From Bimastos eiseni (Eukaryota; Annelida; Clitellata; Crassiclitellata; Lumbricidae), in the NCBI GenBank assembly GCA_959347315.1, contig OY365809.1:40493219-40557218 (forward strand): 64,000 nucleotides of DNA. Reading direction: 5' to 3'. The notes beneath the pieces were generated by a model that did not search any database, had not been told where the DNA came from, and worked only from the letters and a program-made list of their open reading frames with translations. This document shows, piece by piece, positions 23,898 through 35,196 of the stretch (position 1 is its first letter; the number at the start of each line of letters is the position of its first letter). The translations under genes were made by a program, and so were the position numbers.

Positions 23898-24995
23898 TTA
23901 ATATTTCCATATCTGACTCCCATTCCAGTCCAGCCTTATGATGTCCTTCGGCATTGCGATGTAACTGTCACTCCATCTATCTAACAAACCACAGTAGTCT
24001 TCCTTTCCCTTTGAATCGGAATGTAGTCCCACTTCGCGACGATTGATGCACAGACAAGAGGTGTTGTCGCCGTTGAAATTTCCTAGATTGTTGTAGACGG
24101 TGAAGAGTTTTCTCTTGTATGCGTAATAGATGAACCACTGTTCCCACATACTGTCCGCTGTTCCTTCCTCGACGAAGCTTTCGTACCATTTGGTCGGCTC
24201 TATTCCAGGAACCGCTGGCACAAATGTCGGATCTCTTATTTGGACATGGTACCAGTCTTGAAAGCCTTTCCAGACCGTGGCGCTTGGCGAGAATCCCCAA
24301 GTCCCAATGCATTTGTACATCAAGACGGTCTCTGTTCTCGGTGCCTTGAGCACTTCATACCTGCCATCGTGTGTCCTTAATTCATCACTCGTGAGGGTAG
24401 CGCCGGCGAAATCATTTCGTAAGCCGTAACTCTTGTGAACGGCCTTCACCCATCGGTAGATGTATCTGGAAACGCTGATATCGTCCTCAATAATCAAGGA
24501 CAGCTCTCCTCCGGTGTCTTTGGGACTCCACGTGTCGATCCACTGCCCGTAAATTCCGGCGTGCGCCGACTGAACATGAACTCTTGTCGGAAATCGTATC
24601 GATCTGTACGTTCTGAGGAAGTCCAGCGTTCGTTTGTGAACCCTACCTCTACGGTCCCTATCAACCCAGATCTCCAGAGCCGCTCGATCACCATCTATCT
24701 CCACATTCTCTATTGACCGAAGTAGCTTAGCGAGGGACTCCGGTCTGTTGAATGTGATGACAATCATACGAAAATCGACATCGTCCTCGTAGAGGCACGG
24801 AGCGCCAACAAGGCACCCAGTGTACTCCTTAGCCTCGTCGTACACGAAGCCATCCGGTAATCTGTTGAAGATTATGAAGATGGTGCTGGCTGAGATTACG
24901 CAGAAGGTGGCCAGAATTCTGGCTGATAATATGCGAAAATTTGCCATCATTCGCAATTCAGATAAGGATACGAGTCGACTTCTATTGGCGTACAC
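23898..24995 (-). CDS. Type II membrane glycosyltransferase-like protein (single exon)
   Basis: The frame is 365 residues. A short basic N-terminus and one hydrophobic anchor at about 24-44 (ILATFCVISASTIFIIF) fit a Golgi or ER type II membrane protein. The lumenal part begins a GT-A-like fold with MIVITFNRPESLAKLLRSIE at about 77-96, as in family-2 and GnT-I-type transferases. It continues with LSLIIEDDISVSRY at about 166-179, where EDD sits as the metal/nucleotide-sugar DXD-type motif. Several Trp and Cys residues follow (KCIGTWGFS; CLCINR). Met codons at 1, 16 and 17 could all start; the first is reported, but the MMANF pair gives an equally good anchor. Donor, acceptor and family number cannot be decided. 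The single-exon layout contrasts with the two multi-exon genes to the right. Confidence 0.78.
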   Translation of the reverse strand: MYANRSRLVSLSELRMMANFRILSARILATFCVISASTIFIIFNRLPDGFVYDEAKEYTGCLVGAPCLYEDDVDFRMIVITFNRPESLAKLLRSIENVEIDGDRAALEIWVDRDRRGRVHKRTLDFLRTYRSIRFPTRVHVQSAHAGIYGQWIDTWSPKDTGGELSLIIEDDISVSRYIYRWVKAVHKSYGLRNDFAGATLTSDELRTHDGRYEVLKAPRTETVLMYKCIGTWGFSPSATVWKGFQDWYHVQIRDPTFVPAVPGIEPTKWYESFVEEGTADSMWEQWFIYYAYKRKLFTVYNNLGNFNGDNTSCLCINRREVGLHSDSKGKEDYCGLLDRWSDSYIAMPKDIIRLDWNGSQIWKY

Positions 24996-25274
24996 ACGTT
25001 GTAGGAATTAAGTGAGATCTGCAAAGTAGAGTTATCACATTCACATTTAAGTAAACGAATCCATTTGATTCGTCGCTGGGTCAATAGTTGCGCGTGAGTG
25101 AATGAGTCAGATTAAGCTAAGACAAACTATGACAGCGAAAGGGTAACATAACATATTTTCTGGATTTAACATGGTTCAGAACTTTAGAAGTGTGAGAACC
25201 AATTTACTAAGTTTGTGTGTTTTAGTACCCCTGATGGCTTGACCTTGAAGTTGTTGAGTGACTGTACCGAAATT

Positions 25275-25590
25275 GTCTAATCACTAAGCTGGATTGGGCA
25301 CACGCTGAGAGGAAACGCACTAATAAGAAGAGTCATAGAAGGAAATTGTAGGGGAGTCGGGCAAGAGGAAGACCACGATGCTGTATTATATGATGATGAT
25401 GATGATGACGATGACGACGACAATGACGATGATGATGATTATGATGATGACGATGATGATGATGATTATGATGATGACGACGATGATGATGATTATGATG
25501 ATGACAGAGGGACATGGAGAGCTCATAGAACAGACACAACAGTGAGAGAAGTGGCGACATTTGAACCTGCCTAAGAGGCAGCTGCAAGAG
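25275..25590 (+). pseudogene. LINE C-terminal fragment with a trinucleotide expansion
   Basis: Bases 25280-25330 encode WIGHTLRGNALIRRVIEG, the familiar C-terminal phrase of endonuclease/reverse-transcriptase polyproteins. A one-base shift then gives the GRPR-type basic tail. A run of GAT/GAC triplets (about 25389-25503) interrupts it, after which a related frame resumes (DRGTWRAHRT). This is a broken copy. Confidence 0.62.
25389..25503. repeat. ATG/ACG trinucleotide microsatellite
   Basis: About 38 triplets of ATG with interspersed ACG and ATT. It reads as a His-rich frame on the minus strand, which is an artefact. Confidence 0.92.
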
Positions 25591-26399
25591 AACCAGAAGG
25601 ATTAGTAGGCCTACTTAACCCAGCGATGCCTTCAGAATCAGAAATAGTTCGGTTTGTAGTCGCGAGTGGAAAGTAGCAGAGGATATCAAGCGCAAGTACT
25701 AAGTTGCGTGTTTTAGAATTTAAATTTTAGAGGGGAGAGAGGAGGAGGATCCAATTGGCGGCGAACGTTTGGGAGATCGTCACATAGAAAACCGAAGGAA
25801 CTCTTGCTTACAGAGTCACAATAAAGATGAGACCGGAAGAGGCCGAGATAAGGATAGTATGATGGGTGAAATGGCTGACGAACGTTGGAGGGTTGAGAGG
25901 CTTGAAGACGTTGTAGGTAAGAGATATAATATTTCTCAATGTGTGTGTAAGGTACAGCGAGGTTCCTAACCACGTGGGTCTGGCTAGGCGTGACTAACAT
26001 GAAAGTGTGAACTCAACCGACTAAGGTCGGCTTGAAGGTTAAGAAGCTCGATTGTAAAGCATACTCTTTTAAATAAGCTGCATAATAATAAACGACATCT
26101 TTAAAAAATTGGCAGAATGAGTACGACTTGGGGACAAATAGACGTTTCTAAACACATCAACAGATATCATATATGTTGATCGACCAGAAGAAAAAGGTCC
26201 AAACCCCCAGATTAAGATTCGACCACGCACTCCCGAAAACATGGTTAAAAGCCATGAAAAGATCGAGTTGGATCTGTGTTCAGTCTCCCAATAGCTATTT
26301 TACAATCAGCAAATGTACGCATAAGCTTAATATTCGAATGTAAAATCGATGATAATCAAATAGGTGACGATGAGTTCTCTGCCCGTAGGCCTGTTCATT
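25591..26399. other. No gene recognised
   Basis: Short frames on both strands at 25713-26000 overlap each other and show no motif. Nothing else was seen. Confidence 0.4.
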
Positions 26400-26580
26400 G
26401 GCATTTATGTCACCCTATGACGAGATGAGTGAAGTGGTATCGCGATGCTTTCCTCATAGACAGTCAGTACTGAGCAATTTATTCAAGGCCGCTACGCCGT
26501 GGCTACTGGAAGATTCGAACCTGTGATTATTCGGGTGCAAGGTACAGAACATACCGCTGCACCACCGCTTCTCACAATCA
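26400..26580 (-). mobile_element. tRNA-derived SINE, family 1
   Basis: On the minus strand the head reads GGTGGTGCAGCGGTA (A-box region) and, about 30 bases later, CAGGTTCGAATCTTCC (B box). These are internal RNA polymerase III promoter elements. A non-tRNA body follows. There is no intact cloverleaf with a canonical anticodon stem, so it is a SINE rather than a tRNA gene. Confidence 0.65.
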
Positions 26581-26689
26581 AATAGGCTAAGACAGAAAGG
26601 CCAGTAAGAGAAGTAAACTTGAACATAAGAAATATCCTGGCTGTTTATATGATCGATTGCTACACATCAATACTTTAAAAAATCTGAAC

Positions 26690-26860
26690 AAGTAGATTAA
26701 CATTCCGTTTGAATGGTGTACTTGTACTCGGAATTGTAGGTTAATAGTGACTACACATGGCCAACCACATAATTATTAGATTGTTCGAAAACCTTGAAAT
26801 TTGTGACAGCAAATTTTGAAATGGCTGGCTCCGTTGCGAATGTAAAAATCTATAATGTGA
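26690..26860 (+). repeat. Fragment of hAT-like element family 2
   Basis: From AACAAGTAGATTAACATTCC to GGCTGGCTCCGTTGCGAATG this closely matches the interior of the elements at 29341-29935 and, reversed, 33225-34506. Both ends are missing. Confidence 0.75.
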
Positions 26861-28004
26861 TAACACACGCTTATAGTTCAAACGGTAATATCTTATAAAT
26901 CGCTCTTGCATAATACGTTGATAGAAAACTGTAAATATGCCAGAATGATTACCTACAGACTCTTGCTTTTGCCTGGTCCGATTGCTTCTATGCCAGAAAG
27001 TGTTAACCCACTTAATTGTCTCGTCATCTAAAAGCTATTAACTCTGGCCGGCTGCACATATTACACAGCTCACGTTTTCAGGCCACAATATATACGACTA
27101 TAAATAGACAATATGTCACGCGTGACTTGCGACCGCGAGACAGATACATGAAGCGATATAGGCGAGTAACAATTGAGAGCGGTCTCGCTCAGTCGAGCAG
27201 CGAATTTCATCGGCAGCTACTGACGACAATGTAGGCCTGCAGTGACCTACACGGCAGGGCCTTCGCTTATAGGCTAGACTGCTCGATCAGTATGCCTATC
27301 AACAAGTTGACACATGCGTTAGGGCAGTAACATTACTAAAATGCATCTTTAATTATAAATATACGCACAATTATTTAAAGGCGTGTATACAGATGTGCTA
27401 TTAATCTTCTGATAGGACCAAATCAAGAAATGTTCTATCTCTTCCCATTCATTCCATGCACCTACTCACTAAATTTTCATCTCCTACCTTCACAAATTCG
27501 GCATACCCTTCCCAAATCTTGGTAGTACCTAACGATTCAAATATTTCCTCTCTTTAAACATCTTCTACACATCTCGCACCTGCTTAATACACATTCCTCC
27601 CTCATCCTTGAGATTCGCGTCATCTGCCCCAGGCTCCTCTATCTATTATCACACGCTATTTCCACTAAAACTGAAGTGTCGTCTTTCAAGAATTCATACT
27701 CTGACTCATCCGATCTTCCGCCACCCAACCTAGACACTGACCCAGTTAGCGTAAGAGAGGGTGCAAGGGCATGACGTATCCTACTTAACTGCATTTATAA
27801 CGAAATCCGAAATTATTTTTTTCTGAACATTCTCGAAGGGATAACTTGCTTAGAAATTTTAGCGGCAGATATGGTCAGAAAACAGAATCTGATAGGCCTA
27901 ATAGAAAAGGTCGATGAGTCTATTTAGGTTTCAATGAGACAAAGGATATTAGTCGCAGGAACAGCTCTTTTTGTAATACGATTTTTGCCAACAAGAAGGT
28001 TAAT
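26861..28004. other. No gene recognised
   Basis: Only short open frames are present. The last ~100 bases may belong to the hAT transposase relic that follows. Confidence 0.4.
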
Positions 28005-29110
28005 GAATGTTTTATCAATTTCAAACCTGCAAAAAGATGAGACGCAAAGTCATTGTTAGGGCTCATGTTGGATACTCTTAAGTCGCATGGGTTAGATATA
28101 GGTTCACTTTTAGCTGGTCAAGGTAATGATGGTGCAAGTGTAATGAGCGGTGTTAATAAGACTGTCCAGCGGTTGGAAGGCAGTTACCGTAATAATAATT
28201 ATCAGTGAACGATTAGATGCATTGGTATATGGGGATGTTGCAGAGGTACAAATCTAAAAAAGTAGTTGACGGCTTGAAGCTAGAGAGATTTGTTGTCATT
28301 ACGCCTACTAGACTTCAAATTCGTGCTGTTCTGGGCAAGACACATATTGTACATACTCAACTTCAATCTTCAAGTGTCGACTTATCCGCAGCTGCTGACG
28401 TAGTCAGACATTTAGGCCTAACTGCCTCTTTCAAATAAAATAAAGATGAAACAATGGTTCTCATAAAGGCACTCTGTTCTCCAAAGCAGAAGACCATAGT
28501 AAGAATAGTTAAATTAGCCCCGTATTAACTAAGCAACGTGTCATGCTGTCTGTTAAATGCCCAGCCGTTTATCTGGCTCGGCACAGTCGGCAGTTGGTGA
28601 AACTGTGGGACAACATTCTCAAGTGGACACGCAAACCATATTTAGACAGCGTATCTACAATCCGATCATTGATTATATCATTTCTGAAGCAAATAGACGA
28701 TTCTCTGACCATTCATGTACTGCTATGATTGTTGCGCAGGCATTTATACCAAACAGAAGTCTTTCTCGAGTTAAGATAACGTTGTGTCTTTTGCACTTTT
28801 GTATAACAGTAATGATGAAGACCTTAGCCATGAAATTCTCCGAGCTGGGAGCCTGTTAACGCGCTCAAGTTTATGGGCAGCTAACATGACCACAGTGATT
28901 GACCTGGCTTCTTTTCTGGAGCCGTACAAACTTGCTTTTCATGACATGTATAGACTGTTGCGTTAAATATAGCCATTGTTCTACAGGTAACATCAGTAGC
29001 CTGTGAACAAAGCTCTTCTGATCCGAAATTAATTAAAACGTATCTACGAAGCACGCTGTCTGACATCCGTCAACAAAGTCTGGCAATGTTGTCGATTGAA
29101 TCTGCCTCGT
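28005..29110 (+). pseudogene. Dead hAT-superfamily transposase
   Basis: Recognisable transposase pieces appear in order but in shifting frames. GQGNDGASVMSGVNKTVQRL is at about 28110-28175. A helical segment with LQSSSVDLSAAADVVRHLG is at about 28360-28420. QRIYNPIIDYIISEANRRF is at about 28650-28700. The C-terminal dimerisation phrase IKTYLRSTLSDIRQQSLAML is at about 29030-29090. Stops and frameshifts separate them. The order matches ZMYM/DUF4371-like hAT transposases. A family-2 non-autonomous element lies only 230 bases downstream; a source relationship is untested. Confidence 0.75.
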
Positions 29111-29340
29111 GCGGTCCATTGAAATGTGGATGAGTTTGACTCTAGGCATGACAATCGTAAGCTTGCCCTTCATTAAGTGTATGTATTGTGTATAGTTCAT
29201 GTCTTACTTTCATATCATACTGTTTTCCAAAGAGTTATACAGTATGCTGAGGGTTTTGATGTGAAGATTTCATGTTGCTCCAAGATCGATACATATAGGC
29301 CAACAATCCCTACATGCATCTGGTCGATGTCACTCAGTGT

Positions 29341-29935
29341 CAGTGTTGGGCACGAGACCAAAACGTCGAGACCAAGACCGAGACCAAGGCCGAGAGGTCC
29401 AAGACCAAGACCGAATAGTCCGAGACCAAGACCAAGACCGGGTAGTCCGAGACCAAGACCAAGACCGAGAGTCCGAGACCAAGACCACGACCGATGCTTT
29501 TTTTATAAACAATTCAATTTATTAAGACGCTAAAACGGAATACAACGCCTAAAATAAATTTTATTGCTGAAGAATACTATTCTTAATGGTCCAGAAACAG
29601 TTTTACCGGCCGTTTCACCTATAGGGGTTCAGCTCATGGCTTCGGCCTGAGAATATCACACTATAGATTACTTACAGTATACGATAGGTAAATACTTTCA
29701 GACACCTGAACAAGTAGATCAACGTTCCGTTTGAATGATGTAGGCCTACTTTTACTCGGAATTGTAGGCTAATAGTGACTACACGTGGCCGACAACATTA
29801 TTATTAGATTGTTCCAAAACCTTGAAATTTGTGAAAGCAAATTTCGAAATGGCTGGTTCCGTTGCAAATGCATTTTTGCCCACAGTAACATGTATATATA
29901 GATGATCAACACGTCCTGCGGGTTTCAGGAATCCC
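29341..29935 (+). mobile_element. hAT-like element family 2, 3'-truncated copy
   Basis: It begins CAGTGTTGGGCACGAGACC, followed by GACCAAGACCGAGACC-type repeats (29350-29490). It then matches the full copy at 33225-34506 (reversed) up to about 29935, where similarity stops. The far end and target duplication are missing. Confidence 0.75.
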
Positions 29936-30448
29936 TCTACTCTGTGTCCGAGGTGTTCCCCGAGCTAACGGCGAAGGTTTCGAGTCAATAGCTGTGAGAC
30001 TGTAGAAATGCATTGCCGGACAGAGTGAGACACAGAAAGTCTTCTTTATTTATAAGATAAAGGCAGCGGTCAATTCATTTCGTGACCTAATGACGGATGA
30101 CCTAGTCGCTCCAATTTCGTGCAATATGATTTACCAGAACATATGTTGCTCTGGCAAATCAAACATGTTCTCGCCAATCATATTGTCAGTCTATAGCATT
30201 GCGCTACGCTTCGCTTCAATTGGTCATCTATTTTACAAATCGATGCAGTTGCCCGATCCGACCAACTGGACTCATGATGATTCAGCGACCTGATAACCAA
30301 AAATTATCATCTCTAATAGATTAATTGTGGCATAGCTTGAATATCAATATAATACTATAGGATGTTTAATCATCTAACCTGCTGTTTATAGCGTAGGCCT
30401 ACGGTACAATCCAGAGGTGCAACAAGGTTTTGAAGAGTGGGGGCAGAA

Positions 30449-31014
30449 CAGTGCTCCTCTAAGCTGTGCGCATGTGCACTCGAGCTGGGCAGCAAGCGCA
30501 CTCAAAAATTTATGAAGCTATAGAAATCGAGTCTCTTAGCCTGATGCGGCCTAACTTACTTCAGAAACTTTGGTTCCTTGGCTGATATAGTGGTGTGGTG
30601 GCCGATTGGTTAGAGTGTGGGCTGAGTGTGTGGGTTCGACTCTCGTCCGAGGAGTCACTGTGTAGCGACCTTGAGCTTTGCGCAAGTCCTCCGCGCACAA
30701 TTGCTCTGCATTACAAAAAAAATTGCGCCGTTGAGAGTTGTGCGTTTTCGTGCAAAACTTGTCTTGTTAAAGCGCGTTACAAATGCCGAATTGTTGTACT
30801 TTATGAATATGTTCCCTTATTTATCCTTAGGCAATGGAGTTTTCTCAGGTTATCAAAACTTACCACCGTGGACTTTTATATCTGATCTTAATTTAACTAT
30901 CAAAATTAATCGCGTTCGGCTCGGACCTGCGCACAAAAGTTTGAACCATTTATAAAATGCTGCACACGCAAAATTTCTTGCGCACACGGTCTCGATAAAA
31001 TTAGGAGAACATTG
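30449..31014. mobile_element. Non-autonomous hAT-like element family 3, with nested SINE
   Basis: The ends read CAGTGCTCCTCTAA and, on the other strand, CAATGTTCTCCTAA. The 8-bp target duplication GGGCAGAA is exact at 30441-30448 and 31015-31022. The interior matches the element at 51873-52267, for example the shared ATTTATAAATGGTT and CTTTTGTGCGCAGGTC phrases. A SINE occupies about 30590-30810 inside it. Confidence 0.88.
30590..30810 (+). mobile_element. tRNA-derived SINE, family 2, copy 1
   Basis: The head GTGGCCGATTGGTTAGAG (A box) and GGGTTCGACTCTCGTCCGAG (B box) are followed by a body ending GCGCGTTACAAATGCCG. Nearly the same unit lies at 61350-61580. It is nested in the hAT-like element 30449-31014, so it inserted later. 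Confidence 0.85.
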
Positions 31015-31022
31015 GGGCAGAA

Positions 31023-32400
31023 TATGTGAAAAATTGCGCGAAGAGAAAAAAGATTTTTGCCCCTACTTTTTGAATTGTGCAACCTCCCCAGATATGCAAA
31101 AAATGGGGAGAGGGGCCTGTGGGGCACAAATTATCTCAAAAAATCATGTTATCACTCTCCAAAACTAAAAAAATTCAAGATGCTTTTAAGTACACGTTAT
31201 ATTTTTTTACAATAAAATTTGATAAGAATTATTTATATTTTCCACCATTATGAGGATGTTAAGGCATGAGCTGACTGCCAAATTAACTTCGGCATAAACC
31301 TACCACAAGATTCATGTCAACGTCTAAGTTATGTAGAGCTGATATTTGATATGCATGTACACGGACATTTCTGTAGCGCCTTCACAATAATTTGCTTAGC
31401 ATGCCCGAGCTTAGATTAACATTTCATATTTAATCTGTGGCTATAAACAGCTATAATGTGGCTATAAGATGGACAATTACATTTGGCGGTGATGACAAGT
31501 AGTACACTTATTTCAGTTTAACGACACCGTGTGAGTACGAAGATCATTAGCGTCGCCTTCTTCCTTTATAGAAGCTTGGGACTGGCGTTGCCAGCGTCCA
31601 AGTAGTGTTGGAGTTGGCAATAAAATGGTATATGTCAAAATTCAATAGGTAGATTCTTAATGGGACCAAATTGTCTGGATTTAGGTGGAAGAGCATTGCT
31701 TGAGCTAACCTTGAGAGTGCTATAAAGGTAGGAAGTATACTTGCAACATAGTTTCCTTGGCCTCTGCATATGAAAACTGTATGCTATTCCCATCTCACAA
31801 TCGGAGGTTCCCACTTGAAGGATTTAGTCAGTTTGTTTTTTCGTCTAGTTCAATGTCCGTCCCATGGCGTCATAGTCAAGACTCGTACATGTAAATTGTG
31901 ATTCTTGGGATACAGATTTTGTCATGCTTAGACATCTGCTGGAAGTCATGGGGTCACGACTGATGGTTGAAAGACTCAAAGATCGTGCACGAGACTTGCG
32001 TAGCACTACAGAGTTCCCCTCAGGCACTTCTCATTATAGCGGAGTTGGCTAGGAGGTATACATGAGCCCAGCAGGCATTTCCAAATAAATGTGTGCTCTG
32101 GAAGGGATTTGAACCCAGACTTCATAATTTTGGACCAACCACGAGACTATTTCTTTAGGAAATGATGAACTTCTTACCGTCAGAAATTCGTTGTATTTTG
32201 GTAGAAAACTACATTCATTGAGTCATTCATCATTTTTATCCTTTGCAAATGTCAGTATTTTTCTGCCCAAAAGAAGTAAGAACAAGTCGTAATAACAAAC
32301 TTTGAGATTTTAGTTTTAGATTTATTCATCCACAATACTTTAAGCATTAAGAAGGCCTATGTCAATCAAAGGAAATTGGTGAAACATTCATAAAAATAAA
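31023..32400. other. No gene recognised; one tRNA-like B box
   Basis: At about 32095-32160 (minus) a GGTTGGTCC/GGGTTCAAATCCC pair resembles A and B boxes of a degenerate tRNA-derived SINE. The rest shows nothing. Confidence 0.4.
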
Positions 32401-32439
32401 GAGAGAATTCTGTCTTTCTGAATGTGTGTCTCTCTGTCT

Positions 32440-32852
32440 GGCAGTGCACTTACACAGTTTTAGAGCTATTCACTCGAAACCTTCACCGTTTGTTAGGGGA
32501 ACACCTGGGACACGCAGTCGGGGGACTCGTGAATCCCGCAGACGCCGTCTTCTAGGTTTCCAGAGAAAACCCTCTATCTGGACTAGTACCCTCACAGTTT
32601 CACTCTCGTTCGCCAGGAGCGCCACACCTTTTGTTCTTTTACACGGTCATGAATGAATGGACGGTTTGGGAGATATGCGTTGTACGCATTTGCACACTTT
32701 TAGACCTATTGACTCGAAACCATCGCCGTTCGCTCGGGGAACACCACGGACAACCAGTAGAGGGGTTGGTGAATCCCTCGGCCGCCGTCTTCCTCCTCTC
32801 CAGGGCCAAAAACCTGTCTTAACCCGGGCGAACGCCGGGTGCCACAGCTAGT
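32440..32852 (+). mobile_element. Helitron-like 3' end with internal tandem duplication
   Basis: The segment ends with a GC hairpin (ACCCGGGCG/CGCCGGGT arms, 32822-32840), seven bases, and CTAGT, the arrangement of Helitron 3' termini (hairpin followed by CTRRT). Two related ~200-bp copies precede it (about 32440-32580 and 32695-32810), both with a CTCGAAACC phrase and a GTGAATCCC phrase. The 5' end was not found. Confidence 0.55.
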
Positions 32853-33224
32853 ACAAAATATACCAGATGTTGGGGCACTTGAGGGGCAATGAACACTTAA
32901 ATTGGGGAGTGCGTAGCACCCCAGTTTTTAAACGGGGGCAGTATTCCCTGGCCCCCGCTTTTTCACTCCTGGTATAATGCTAGACTTCCATATTAGCCCC
33001 AGGTGCAACCAGTGCATGATGATAAATGCAAATGAACTAATGAACTTTGCATCCTGAACTTAGGTAACTTATTTACCTTGACTTAAGTCTTCTTCGTACT
33101 TTACATGTCCATTTATAAACTCACCCTGGTCAGTATATAGTCACCCAGTGATCCTGTCCAGAACGAAAACAAACCGGAACACCGGATTCTAGCGCCATAT
33201 CAATAATTATAGAAGTTTGGAAGC

Positions 33225-34506
33225 CAGGGATGTGATCTCGAGACCGCGGTCTTGGTCTCGAGACGGTATCGTGATCGGAAAACTGCGGTCTTGGTCTTGA
33301 ATGCATCGGTCTTGGTCTTGGTCTCGGACCGTCGGTCTTGGTCTCGGTCTTAGTCTCGAATGCGCTGGTCTTGGTCTTAAAGGAACGGTCTTGGGATTGG
33401 TCTCCGTTTTAGATTAGCGTTCATGGTCATTTGCGGTATCAGAGCAATTTCTTTGATATTTGTTGGTTATTTGTCGGTTATTTTCAATTATTAGAGACAC
33501 CGGATGTTTAGGCCCTACGCGATTGTTATCGGTTTATGACGTGCTAGCCATATTTACATATACATGTTACTTTATGCAAAAAATTTATTTTCAACGGAGC
33601 CAGCCATTTCAAAATTTGCCTTCACAAATTGCAAGGTTTTGAAACAATCTAATAATTATGTGTTCGGCCACGTGTAGTCACTGTTAGCCTACAATTGCGA
33701 GTACAAATAGGCCTTTATCAAACGGAACGTTAATCTACTTGTTCAGATGTTTTAAAGTATTTACCTATCGTAAGCAATTTATAGTGTGATATTCTCTGGC
33801 CGAAGCCAAAGGTCTGAACCAGCAAGAGTTCAGACTGGCCGGCAAAGTCGTATGGTCTCGAGATAGAGTCTCGGTCTCGAGACATTTTTAGTGTCTCGGT
33901 CTCGGAAGCCTGCTGTCTCGGTCTCGAGGTAGTGTCTCGAATTTTTAGAAACTGTCTTGAAGTGAAAGTCTTGTTCTGTATCGAACATGAGATCTCGGTA
34001 AGTTTCGCGTAATAAATATGTCTTAAAATCTTGCAGCAATATAAAAACTATTTTGAGGAATTGGTGCCATATACATTACAAGTTTCAAATTGGAATTATT
34101 AATTAACCTTATTCCCTAAAACTGATACATTATAGTATTATACAGCATTTTATATAGGATCAATTGTCTCTTACTGTCTCGTACTGTCTTGAGCCTAGTG
34201 TCTCGGTCTTGGTACCTCACTGTCTTGGTCTCGGCACCTCACTGTCTCAGTCTCGTCTTGGTCTTGAAGTTATAAGTCTTGCATGCAACACTGCTGGCCG
34301 GTAAAACTGCTTTCTGGATCACTATTAAGATTAGTATTCTTTAGCAATAACATTAATGTTTTAAGCGTCTCATTCCGTTTTAGCGTCTTAATAAATTGAC
34401 TTGTTTATAAAAAAGGAGTATCGGTCTTGGTCTTGGTCTCGGTCTTGAACCTCTCGGTCTTGATCTCAGTCTTGGTCTAGAGGTTTTGGTCTCGTGCTCA
34501 ACACTA
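33225..34506 (-). mobile_element. hAT-like element family 2, full copy with nested family-1 element
   Basis: The 8-bp target duplication TTGGAAGC lies exactly at 33217-33224 and 34507-34514. The ends are CAGGGATGTGATCTCGAGACC and, from the other side, TAGTGTTGAGCACGAGACC. Both ends carry GGTCTTGGTCTCG-type repeats. Without the nested 451-bp element and its duplication it is about 820 bp. It has no transposase frame. Confidence 0.9.
33843..34293 (+). mobile_element. Non-autonomous hAT element family 1, copy A (nested)
   Basis: Flanked by the exact 8-bp duplication CTGGCCGG (33835-33842; 34294-34301). The ends are CAAAGTCGTATGG and, reversed, CAGTGTTGCATGC. The terminal parts are rich in TGTCTCGGTCTCGAGAC repeats. 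It is inserted inside the family-2 element. Confidence 0.93.
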
Positions 34507-34514
34507 TTGGAAGC

Positions 34515-35188
34515 TCGAACTACAAAAAGTGCATGAAAGTAACTAAACGAAATGTTCCTGCCAACAAGGAACCAGAACGACATCCCATTGCATTCCGATC
34601 CCAATAAAGCCCCAAACTTCCCAGTATATCTACCGCCAGCTTTACTTACCTCTTTGGCGGCTGCAGCTGCTCATTTCTCTGTGAATTTGATTGCGAAAAA
34701 ATGTACATCTGACGAAACGAAAGGCAGCTGATCAGCAGTTGACTAAAATCTCTAAAGCGCATAATGCGCCATTTTTATGATTACAAACCTGTCTCCGATG
34801 TTTATCATTGGACGCATCGTTGCCGTTGTATACCTTGCTCGGGACTGTCAAATATCTGCCTACTGGTTGATATGGTGATGGTGATGAGAGTTAGCAACGG
34901 GTTCGTCTAACCATGCTTCAGTTTCCTCGTTTCAATGTGGTCTGGTAGAACTTAGAAGGATCTCTATTAGTCAGAAGCACAATGACAGACTTATTGCTAA
35001 TCTGTGCAAGCCACAGCCTATTTGGAGAAAGAACGTTGACAGTCAACAGCAACAGGTGTGCACATGCCATTTATCCGCCGTATGTTGATTCTCGGTGGGG
35101 TCGACAGCACTGCCTCTTATCAACAATCAGCAAAGGTAGCAGGAAAGTCAAGCAGCGTCTGAAAAATCTATCGTTAATTGCACGTACA
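34515..35188. other. No gene recognised
   Basis: The plus-strand frame 34982-35263 has no recognisable motif and runs into the next transposon. A good 5' splice-site match on the minus strand at about 34646-34651 is isolated. Confidence 0.4.
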
Positions 35189-35196
35189 TTGCCCTG

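Noticed and set aside
29177..29533. Arg/Pro-rich open frame of 118 codons
   Set aside because: It is the GACCAAGACCGAGACC repeat at the end of a family-2 hAT-like element.
30590..30665. tRNA gene
   Set aside because: A and B boxes are present, but the fold is degenerate and the unit is repeated with a common body at 61350, so it is a SINE.
34646..34690. Possible first exon (minus) with ATG and perfect GTAAGT donor
   Set aside because: There is no downstream exon or protein similarity to support it.
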